Positions 8,798-16,217 of a stretch of DNA of 64,000 nt are shown here, one piece after another (the stretch's first letter is position 1; every line of letters starts with the position of its first letter). The position numbers and the translations under genes were made by a program. Origin of the DNA: OCS116 cluster bacterium AG-430-B22. Lineage in GTDB: Bacteria; Pseudomonadota; Alphaproteobacteria; MED-G09. The notes beneath the pieces are model-generated. The model saw only the letters and a list, made by a program, of their open reading frames with translations. It was not told where the DNA came from and searched no databases. Where the stretch lies: positions 1 to 64,000 of the forward strand of contig QCOD01000003.1 of the NCBI GenBank assembly GCA_003209955.1, written 5' to 3'.

Positions 8798-9706
8798 CTA
8801 AAATAGAAAAATACTTCCAATTCTCAATAGAAATCCAGGTGTAGGTGATATTTTTCTAATAATAAAAAATTGCACAATAAAAGTAGCAACTCCCATTAAA
8901 ATTAGTACCCTTCCAGTATAAAAAGTTGCCTCTATAACTGTATAACTAAATTTATCTTGGAGATACATAGCAATTAACTGCATAACAATTGCTTGTGTTT
9001 GACTAATAAAAAAACCCATAGCAACAAATGTTAAAATTCTTGGATCAAATGCCGTTAAGCGTACCTCATGTACCTTAGCTGGAATTGATGGTTTTGTTTT
9101 TTCAGGAAGAAATATCCAAATTAAAATTGCTATGACGCCTGTGATAGAACCAAAAAGAAAATAAGGAACTAATGGTCCTAGCAGGATTGCCTGAGAGGCC
9201 AAAGCTGGTCCAATAATTCCACTAACAGCAAAAGCTGAGCCCATTAATGCCATAACCCCAGATCTTTCTTTTTCTGTTGTCCTATCTGCAACATATGCCA
9301 TTGAAGCCGAATGTGATCCAGAACCTAAGAAGCCAAAAAATGCTCTTGTTACAATCAATAAAATAAACAAGGAAGTAAGACCTATAAAACCATCATTATG
9401 AAGTTTGAACTCAAACCCCATTAAAATTGTTGTTATTGAGTAAATAAAAAGACCTAGTAAAATTATTGACTTACGCCCTATGAAATCACTTTTTCTACCC
9501 CAATAAGGACTCATAAACATCCAACCTAAAGCTGATAATGAGAAAATTAAACCTATTTCTGTAGTGCTCAAACCTAAACCTCTAGCGTAGGGAGGTAAAA
9601 CAGCTATAAAAAGAGTTTGGCCTGTGCCAATAGCAAACATACCAAGAAACAAAACTCTAAAGCCAAGCTTTCTCTCACTAGGTGTCGTACTGATTGAAGT
9701 GGACAT
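8798..9706 (-). CDS. MFS transporter, N-terminal part, interrupted by frameshift
   Basis: 302 residues with about nine hydrophobic helices and the MFS loop motif GRKSDFIGRKS after helix 2, so a proton- or gradient-driven transporter of a small molecule. The frame ends at a TAG just after RIGSIFLF. A minus-one shift at the run of five A (plus strand 8807-8811) joins it to the fragment ending at 8448, giving about 417 residues, the normal MFS length. One missing base in that homopolymer explains the break: either a real mutation or a sequencing error. The gene follows two SDR genes on the same strand. Substrate unknown. Confidence 0.85.
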   Translation of the reverse strand: MSTSISTTPSERKLGFRVLFLGMFAIGTGQTLFIAVLPPYARGLGLSTTEIGLIFSLSALGWMFMSPYWGRKSDFIGRKSIILLGLFIYSITTILMGFEFKLHNDGFIGLTSLFILLIVTRAFFGFLGSGSHSASMAYVADRTTEKERSGVMALMGSAFAVSGIIGPALASQAILLGPLVPYFLFGSITGVIAILIWIFLPEKTKPSIPAKVHEVRLTAFDPRILTFVAMGFFISQTQAIVMQLIAMYLQDKFSYTVIEATFYTGRVLILMGVATFIVQFFIIRKISPTPGFLLRIGSIFLF

Positions 9707-9749
9707 TATGTGTGTTTATATGCTGTTGCAGCAAAGATCAATAAACTAA

Positions 9750-10532
9750 TTATTCGGCGTGACTTCCCATAGATCCATCAGCAAGCCTTCCTCCATCAAC
9801 ATTAATATCTGCACCAGTAATATAATCGCTCGCACAAAGAAATAAAATTGCATCTGCCATATGCTCTGGTAAACCTATCATTCTTATTGGAGTTTCTTGA
9901 ATAAAAAAGTTTTTAAGATTCTCATCTCCACCTTCTCCTCCTCCAACCATGGTTGTCCAAATTACTCCAGGATGAAGAGCATTCACCCTTATTTTTCTTT
10001 TAGCTGCCTCTAAAGCAACTGATTTTGTCATAGATGTTACAGCTCCTTTTGAAGCGCAATAACCTACTCCCTCTGGTAAGCCCATTTGACCCATTAAAGA
10101 GGAAACATTTACAATTGCTCCACCGTCATTCATTTTACCTAAACAATGCTTCATACCTAACCAAGTACCATCAATATTTACGGAACATATCTGTTTAAAA
10201 TCATCTAAAGAAGTCTCAGAAATAGGTTTAATCCAAAATTGACCTGCATTATTAATTAAATAATCAATTGATCCATATATATTGATAGTTTCTTGAATTA
10301 CCTCTTTCCAATTCTCTTCACTTGAAACATCATGTTTTATATATTTACATTTACCACCTTGGTTAATAACCATATCTTCTGTATTTTTACCTTCTTCTTC
10401 ATTTCTTCCGGTAACTATTAGGAGAGCACCCTCGCTAGATAACCTCAAAGCTGTTTCTCGACCTATACCAACAGAGGTAGCTCCTGTGATAATTGCGACT
10501 TTATTTTTTATTCTATTCATTGAAAGACTCAC
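9750..10532 (-). CDS. Short-chain dehydrogenase/reductase (classical SDR)
   Basis: 260 residues with the full classical SDR set: nucleotide-binding GATSVGIGRE, NNAG, Ser in NVSSLMGQMG, and catalytic Tyr/Lys in YCASKGA, then HPGVIWT and a C-terminal GADINVDGG. It should oxidise or reduce an alcohol/carbonyl with NAD(P)(H). The annotated GTG start forms a 4-base GTGA overlap with the stop of the upstream SDR gene; an in-frame ATG at 10520 (MNRIKNK) is an alternative. It is the second gene of an SDR-SDR-MFS operon. Being adjacent to an SDR with a broken active site, it may be the working partner. Confidence 0.92.
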   Translation of the reverse strand: MSLSMNRIKNKVAIITGATSVGIGRETALRLSSEGALLIVTGRNEEEGKNTEDMVINQGGKCKYIKHDVSSEENWKEVIQETINIYGSIDYLINNAGQFWIKPISETSLDDFKQICSVNIDGTWLGMKHCLGKMNDGGAIVNVSSLMGQMGLPEGVGYCASKGAVTSMTKSVALEAAKRKIRVNALHPGVIWTTMVGGGEGGDENLKNFFIQETPIRMIGLPEHMADAILFLCASDYITGADINVDGGRLADGSMGSHAE

Positions 10533-11305
10533 TGGGCAATTAATCCTCCATCAATAGTTATTTCAGCACCTGTCATAAAAACAGACTCATCAGAAACTAA
10601 AAATCTTATAGCCTCAGCTATTTCATCACAGCTTGCTTTTCTTTGAAATGGAATCGTCGCGATATTATCTTTTTCATATTTAAGAGAATCTAGAGATTCA
10701 GGATAATTTTTTTTAAATTCCTCATCAGTATATGTATCTACTAAACCTGGATGAATTGAATTTATCCTTATTTTTTCTGGCCCTAACTCACAAGCTGCTG
10801 CTTTAGCCAACAATTTAACACCTCCATGCGCAGCGCTAAGCGCTGACATATTTACTGCCCCTATTTTAGCTAAAACTGAGGACATCATTACTATGGATCC
10901 ACCTTTACCATGCCTACGAATAGCTTCAGTCCCAAACTTTAATCCTAAAAAACATCCATCAAGACTTGTATTAATAAGTGATTTGAAGCTTTGATGGGTA
11001 CAATCTAAAATAGATTGAAAGTTATAGTTTCCTGCATTATTTACAACTGCATCTATTTGAGGAAAAAGCGTTAAAGTTTCTTCAATAACACTCTGCCAGC
11101 TTTCTTCTTCAGTTACATCATGGGAAATAAATTTTGCAGACATATTTCTTGATAATATATCTTTTTCTATTGATAAACCTTCGTCAGTAGTTCTGCATGT
11201 AACAATTACATTAGCGCCCTCATCCGCCAGCAATTTACACGCGGCAGCACCAATTCCTCTACCTCCACCAGTTACAATTATCGTTTTATCTTTAAGACTA
11301 TTCAT
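10529..11305 (-). CDS. SDR-family protein lacking catalytic Tyr and Lys
   Basis: 258 residues with a normal Rossmann fold: TGGGRGIGAAACK dinucleotide motif, NNAG, MMSSVLAKIG with the Ser, HPGLVDT and TGAEITIDGG at the C-terminus. The YxxxK active site is replaced by L-S-A-A-H (SALSAAHGGVKLL), so both the catalytic Tyr and Lys are missing while the flanking helix is intact. It may be a non-catalytic partner of the coupled downstream SDR, or use another mechanism. Translation is coupled to that gene by a GTGA overlap. The ATG at 11305 has only a weak Shine-Dalgarno. Confidence 0.9.
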   Translation of the reverse strand: MNSLKDKTIIVTGGGRGIGAAACKLLADEGANVIVTCRTTDEGLSIEKDILSRNMSAKFISHDVTEEESWQSVIEETLTLFPQIDAVVNNAGNYNFQSILDCTHQSFKSLINTSLDGCFLGLKFGTEAIRRHGKGGSIVMMSSVLAKIGAVNMSALSAAHGGVKLLAKAAACELGPEKIRINSIHPGLVDTYTDEEFKKNYPESLDSLKYEKDNIATIPFQRKASCDEIAEAIRFLVSDESVFMTGAEITIDGGLIAQ

Positions 11306-11330
11306 AAGTTTAGTTTAATTTATATATACA

Positions 11331-11370
11331 AAAAAAAAGGGGTGAAAACTAGCGTTTCACCCCTTTTTTT
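11331..11370 (-). terminator. Rho-independent terminator of TonB-receptor gene
   Basis: Near-perfect hairpin: GGGGTGAAA (11339-11347), 7-base loop, TTTCACCCC (11355-11363), flanked by A8 and T7 runs, so a U-tract follows on either strand. It lies 12 bases past the stop of the minus-strand receptor gene. Confidence 0.9.
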
Positions 11371-11382
11371 AAAAAACTCTTT

Positions 11383-13851
11383 TTACCAAGAATTTCTAAG
11401 TTCTAGCATCCAAGTTGCAGGATCACCCCAACCTTGGAACCTAACAGATGTCAATGAATGTGTTCTGTACTCTTCATCAGTTAAATTTCTTCCAATAAGA
11501 GCTACAGACCAGTCGCCTGCATCATAAGTTATAGTAGCGTCAAGCAATTCGTATCCTAACTCAACATCAGGAAAAGATGAAACTGTTAGATTTTGATCAT
11601 CAACTCCTCGATATGTAATATTGGTATTAAGAGATGCTCCATTTGCTAGTTCATGCTCATAAAGGGCAGTAAATGCAAAACTATATTCTGGAACTCTACC
11701 AAGTTGGGGAGGTGTTCCACTATTTACAAGGTCAATCATGTTACCAGCTTGAGTTGGAACTCCACCTAGGCCTAATCTACCTGAGTCAACAACGGCTTCA
11801 TTAACTTTTGGATCAAGAATACCATAGTGAAGTCTTAATGTTAAGCCATCAACAGGAGGCAACCAAATAATTGATACCTCTGCTCCACTTATTTCAGTTT
11901 CACCATAGTTATTGATATAAGTATCAGTTGCTCTATAGGCACCAGATGTTGACAAAATACTAGCAGCCTGAAAACCTTCTGTAGTTGTCTGGAAGATTGC
12001 CCCATTAATTTGTAGAGCGCCATCCATAAGAACATTTTTTGAACCAATCTCAAATAATTCTGTTATCTCTGGTTCAAAATTACCATAATCTGCTCCTTCA
12101 GTTGCATGAGCCTGAGGTACAAGAGAAAAACCTTGTGCATTCAATGCAGCAACTTTTGTAGCTGTTAAGGTTTCAGAAGCTGCTTGTCTCATTGAATAAC
12201 CACCTGATCTAAAGCCTCTTGACCACCTAGCATATACCAAACTATCTTCAGTAACTTGCCAATCAACAGTTGCTTCGCCCATATAATCATCCCAAGAATC
12301 AGATTTTGTGAATCTTGGAAGAACAATTGGAGAGTCAAACCAAGGTTGGGTACCGTAACTTCCAGGTCCTACTATTTGGTTATATTGAGTGTGGAATGTT
12401 TTTTTCTCATCAACATAACGAATACCACCTGAAACAGATACCGTATCAGTAATATCATACCTTAGAAGTGCAAATATAGCATAAGACTCAGTATCTTGAC
12501 CGGAAGTTTGTACAACACCACCTGAATGCTGCTGTAAAAAGATTGAGTCTTTCCATAAAAATACACCAGCAGTTAAGTTTAGTTGATCGGTAATATCATT
12601 AGTTACTCTAATTTCTTGCGAATACTGAGAAAAATGCTGATTTCTAGCAGTATGTAAAGGTCCACCCAGTGTAGCTGGGTTACCCTGACCTTTAGCAAAA
12701 CCTGGGGTCGCATCAAAATCTTGCAGAACATTATCATCTAATTGAAGATATGAAACGGCATAAGTAACTTCGCCTAATTCAGTATCAGAAACTACTTCCA
12801 TACTTGCTCTAACAAAATCCATATCTGATTGTTCAGGGTAATTTAAATTAACAACATGTGGAGGAAGAGCTTCAGTCTGATTAAAGAAAGGTTCTAGACC
12901 TGCAAACCCTGCAAAAGGAGTAATACCTATTGCAGCACCTGCAGTACTTAATTCAGTTGCAGTAACACCGCCAAGAGCTTTATTACATCCATTATCAGCA
13001 GCACCTACAAGACCTAAACCTGCTCCAAAATTTGGAACACAACCTACACCAAACGGGTTACCAGAATAAGAAACGGGAGCTGTATCACCACGATCATAAT
13101 ACCAGTCAGTAACAATATATATCTCGGTATTTTCATTTGCATCAATAAGGAATCTTGCGCTCGCAGCAGCTATATCAAGTTGTCCTGAATCAGCGCCTGT
13201 AGCTAAATTATCATAATAACCAGCATGAGCAAGTTTTCTAAAATTCCATCTAGATGAAACCTTATCACTAAGAGGAATATTTAAAATAACTCCAAGTTCA
13301 TAGGCATCATAGTTACCAGCAGAAATTTCAGTATCAAATTCAAAATCGTCTGAAGGTCTATTTCTTTCAACAACAACATTACCGCATGAAGTGTTTTTAC
13401 CATAAACAACACCTTGAGGACCAGAATTGACTTGGATTTTTGACCAGTCAAAAGCATCCATAAGTGTTCCGGTATTTGTACCTAAAAATAGCCCGTCAAC
13501 AATTAAACCAACAGGGGGATTTTGTGTTTTTTCAACTTCAGCATAACCACAACCTCTAACAAAGATTGCTCCTTGGTTTCCTGAAGCAGTATTCATACCA
13601 ATTTGTAAATTTGGTGCCAAACTATCTAAATCACGCATAGTAGTAGGACGAAAATCATCAAGAGCTTTTTCATCTACTGCATAAACAGCAATTGGAACCT
13701 CCTGAATATTTTCTTCAGTTTTTCTTGATGTAACTATGATCTCATCTATTTGACGATTTGAAATAGATGGATTTTCTTGAGCTAAAAGTGTATTAGTAAT
13801 TAATAAACTTGAAAATAACCCAAGTATAACAAATGAAGTTAGTTTTGTCAT
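11383..13851 (-). CDS. TonB-dependent receptor with atypical plug
   Basis: 822 residues: signal peptide (residues 1-24, ending LLAQ), TonB-box-like IDEIIVTSRKTEEN, plug domain and a 22-strand-type barrel ending LELRNSW. The plug motif that usually reads VLRGPQGTLYGRNTTGG is here VNSGPQGVVYGKNTSCGN, and the Arg-Gly strand carries VRGCGYAE, so two unusual cysteines could pair. A predicted outer loop holds two more cysteines (VGCVPNF and NGCNKAL). The GGGGAGATATC Shine-Dalgarno fixes the start. It is divergent from a P450 gene, which makes the P450 substrate a candidate ligand, though that is inference. Confidence 0.92.
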   Translation of the reverse strand: MTKLTSFVILGLFSSLLITNTLLAQENPSISNRQIDEIIVTSRKTEENIQEVPIAVYAVDEKALDDFRPTTMRDLDSLAPNLQIGMNTASGNQGAIFVRGCGYAEVEKTQNPPVGLIVDGLFLGTNTGTLMDAFDWSKIQVNSGPQGVVYGKNTSCGNVVVERNRPSDDFEFDTEISAGNYDAYELGVILNIPLSDKVSSRWNFRKLAHAGYYDNLATGADSGQLDIAAASARFLIDANENTEIYIVTDWYYDRGDTAPVSYSGNPFGVGCVPNFGAGLGLVGAADNGCNKALGGVTATELSTAGAAIGITPFAGFAGLEPFFNQTEALPPHVVNLNYPEQSDMDFVRASMEVVSDTELGEVTYAVSYLQLDDNVLQDFDATPGFAKGQGNPATLGGPLHTARNQHFSQYSQEIRVTNDITDQLNLTAGVFLWKDSIFLQQHSGGVVQTSGQDTESYAIFALLRYDITDTVSVSGGIRYVDEKKTFHTQYNQIVGPGSYGTQPWFDSPIVLPRFTKSDSWDDYMGEATVDWQVTEDSLVYARWSRGFRSGGYSMRQAASETLTATKVAALNAQGFSLVPQAHATEGADYGNFEPEITELFEIGSKNVLMDGALQINGAIFQTTTEGFQAASILSTSGAYRATDTYINNYGETEISGAEVSIIWLPPVDGLTLRLHYGILDPKVNEAVVDSGRLGLGGVPTQAGNMIDLVNSGTPPQLGRVPEYSFAFTALYEHELANGASLNTNITYRGVDDQNLTVSSFPDVELGYELLDATITYDAGDWSVALIGRNLTDEEYRTHSLTSVRFQGWGDPATWMLELRNSW

Positions 13852-13878
13852 GATATCTCCCCAAAAATAAATTTTATT

Positions 13879-13898
13879 TCAGTAAGTTAATTTACTGA
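13879..13898. promoter_or_regulatory. Inverted repeat upstream of TonB-receptor gene
   Basis: Perfect 7-base arms TCAGTAA and TTACTGA with a 6-base spacer, 27 bases before the receptor ATG in the 246-base divergent region shared with the P450 gene. The region is otherwise AT-rich, with a direct repeat of TTGTAATTA at 14025-14033 and 14038-14046. Could be an operator or a leader hairpin. Confidence 0.4.
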
Positions 13899-14097
13899 TT
13901 CTTCTTTTTTAGCATCTCAAGTAGAGTATGTTTCGTCAAGAATAATTATAATCAATTTGGTATATTAATGACATAATCTGATATTTTTGTTGTAAAATAG
14001 CAACTTTTTTATGTTATTATTGTATTGTAATTATTTCTTGTAATTAAATATTGAAAAGACTTATATAATAATAATTATTAAAATTTTGGAGACTTTA

Positions 14098-15372
14098 ATG
14101 AGTGAAGCTATAAAACCTTTAGATGAGGATCTTGAAAAGATTAACATATTTGACCCAGAGCTTATGGCTTGCCCACATGCTTTTTTTAAAAAACTCCGTG
14201 ATGAAGCCCCTGTATTTAAAGATCCTAATACAGGAATTTTTCAAGTCTCAAAACATGAGCTGATTTGTAAAGTTGCAAGAGATGCCAAGCTTTTTTCTAA
14301 TCAATTTGGAACGATTCAAAGAAGTGGAGGCGGTGATTATCCACAAGAGGCTGCTGATATCATGGCTGAAGATGGATACCCTCCTGTTGACACAATGCTC
14401 ACAGCAGATCCACCAAGACATACAAGTTATAGAAGTCTAGTTGATAAAGCTTTTTCACCAGCAAGAGTTTCAGATATGGGTCCAGAAATAGAGGATAAAA
14501 TTAATTTTATAATTGATCAGTTTTATGATCAAGGTAAGTGTGATGTTAGTAGAGATATAGCCCAACAATTACCCGTAAGAGTAATAGCCGAACAAATGGG
14601 TGTTCCTTTAGAAGATTATGATAAATTTTGTGGATGGTCAGATGCATTTGTTCAGCAACTCTCTGGAACAAGTTCTCCTGAAGAACATATTGAAATTGCA
14701 AAAAAATTAGTTCAATTTCAACAATATTTTGCTGAGAAATTAAAAGAAAAAGAAAACAATTCAACTGATGATATCATTTCTGATTTAGCAAATCTTGATT
14801 TCGAAGATGAGAATGGCATAAATAGAAAATTAGAAACAGCTGAACAATTGTCTATCTTACAACAATTACTAGTTGCTGGTAATGCTACAACAGCGCATAC
14901 AATTACCGAGGCTTTCTATTTGCTAATTTCGAATCCTGATCAAATGGAAATGGTTGTAAAAGACCATAGTTTAATTCCTAATATGGTTGAAGAGGCTCTT
15001 AGATTATTAACTCCTACAAATAATATGTGGAGAATTGCTACTGAGGATACAGAATTAGGTGATGTTGAAATTCCTAAAGGCTCAGTAATTTTAATTCGCT
15101 ATGGATCAGGAAATAGGGATGAAGACCTGTTTGAAAATCCTGATAAATTTGATGTTACTAGAAAGAATGCTCGAAGACACATAGCATTTGGACAAGGTAT
15201 TCATGTTTGCTTAGGTATGAATTTAGCAAGAAAAGAAATGTATACAGCTTTTCCAATAATATTAGATAGACTAAAAAATATGAGATTTTCTGAAGGAAAT
15301 AACTTTGTTTATAGTCCTAATGTTTTGTTAAGAGGCTTAGACAACCTTTATATTGAATTTGATCAAGTTTAA
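14098..15372 (+). CDS. Cytochrome P450
   Basis: A soluble bacterial P450 of 424 residues. ExxR is in EEALRLL, the haem-binding loop is FGQGIHVCLG with Cys near residue 371, and the I-helix reads LLVAGNATTAHT. There the acidic residue normally before the two Thr (AGxD/ETT) is Ala, so proton delivery for oxygen activation may differ. P450s hydroxylate or otherwise oxidise organic substrates with electrons from a ferredoxin. No ferredoxin or reductase gene adjoins it. ATG at 14098 is chosen over TTG at 14086 because GGAG sits six bases upstream of the ATG. Its 3' end overlaps the convergent parvulin gene by four bases. Confidence 0.95.
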   Translation: MSEAIKPLDEDLEKINIFDPELMACPHAFFKKLRDEAPVFKDPNTGIFQVSKHELICKVARDAKLFSNQFGTIQRSGGGDYPQEAADIMAEDGYPPVDTMLTADPPRHTSYRSLVDKAFSPARVSDMGPEIEDKINFIIDQFYDQGKCDVSRDIAQQLPVRVIAEQMGVPLEDYDKFCGWSDAFVQQLSGTSSPEEHIEIAKKLVQFQQYFAEKLKEKENNSTDDIISDLANLDFEDENGINRKLETAEQLSILQQLLVAGNATTAHTITEAFYLLISNPDQMEMVVKDHSLIPNMVEEALRLLTPTNNMWRIATEDTELGDVEIPKGSVILIRYGSGNRDEDLFENPDKFDVTRKNARRHIAFGQGIHVCLGMNLARKEMYTAFPIILDRLKNMRFSEGNNFVYSPNVLLRGLDNLYIEFDQV

Positions 15373-16217
15373 TTAACTTTTGTTTCATCTATTATTTGAT
15401 ATTCTAAAATTTTATTAGATATAATAACTTTCGTATCTTTCTTTCTTAATTGGTCATAATAATCTCTTTTGACCTCTGATAAAATATCATCTAAAGCCAT
15501 TTGTTTCATTGAAGTTTTGTTAAAAACATTAATAAGATGATATCCAAGCGAAGATCTTATTGGTCCTTGCCAGTTTTTTATATCTTTCTGTAATGAAAAA
15601 ATATTCTGTGCTCCTATTTCTCCAAAATGACCAACAACAAAAGAAAACGGTTTCTTTGAATAATTCTTTTGATAAGGGAAAACAATACCACCAGTATTTA
15701 TCAGATTTTTTAATTTTTTAATATCAGCTACTTTTTCTAACTTTAATAAATAAGATTTAGCTTGCTCTTCTGTATCAAAGAAAATATGTGAAAAAGATAT
15801 TGTTTCAGGTTCAATGTATTGTGATTTATTTATTTCAAAGAAATCATTTATTTCACTTAGCCTAATACTATCAATATTTATAGACTCACCAACAAGTGCT
15901 TGTTGTCCTAACTGGGCAAGACGAGCTGATATAATTGAGTCAATTTTATCTAAACCTAGTCTTTTAGCTTCCCTTACTAATACCTCCCTCTGGATAAAAT
16001 CTTTTTTTAATTGATTTATTTGTTTATCAGATAAAATACTAAAATCCTGATTATACGGATTCTCGGGATCTAGATTATTAAAATAAAAAATCTCTAAGTT
16101 TTCATTGTTTACGATAATAACATCTTCATTAATGTCAGAGATAGGTTGGATTGTGCTTAAAGCTAATACTGATAACCCAATTATCAAACCAATAATTACA
16201 ACAATCTTTTTTTTCAC
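15369..16217 (-). CDS. Parvulin-type peptidyl-prolyl isomerase, membrane-anchored
   Basis: 282 residues: one N-terminal transmembrane or signal segment (residues 4-23), a helical chaperone-like part (QLKKDFIQREVLVREAKRLGLD), then a parvulin-like domain beginning with the typical ETISFSHIFFDTEEQA and ending LGYHLINVFNKT. Expected to act on periplasmic protein folding, perhaps of outer-membrane proteins. The GTG start overlaps the TAG of the DUF3604 gene by one base, so the two are translated together; this suggests a dedicated helper for the DUF3604 protein. The parvulin core is degenerate, so isomerase activity is uncertain. Confidence 0.82.
   Translation of the reverse strand: MKKKIVVIIGLIIGLSVLALSTIQPISDINEDVIIVNNENLEIFYFNNLDPENPYNQDFSILSDKQINQLKKDFIQREVLVREAKRLGLDKIDSIISARLAQLGQQALVGESINIDSIRLSEINDFFEINKSQYIEPETISFSHIFFDTEEQAKSYLLKLEKVADIKKLKNLINTGGIVFPYQKNYSKKPFSFVVGHFGEIGAQNIFSLQKDIKNWQGPIRSSLGYHLINVFNKTSMKQMALDDILSEVKRDYYDQLRKKDTKVIISNKILEYQIIDETKVN

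Noticed and set aside
8807..8816. Programmed minus-one frameshift in the MFS gene
   Set aside because: No X XXY YYZ heptamer in the right frame and no obvious stimulatory hairpin; an indel is simpler.
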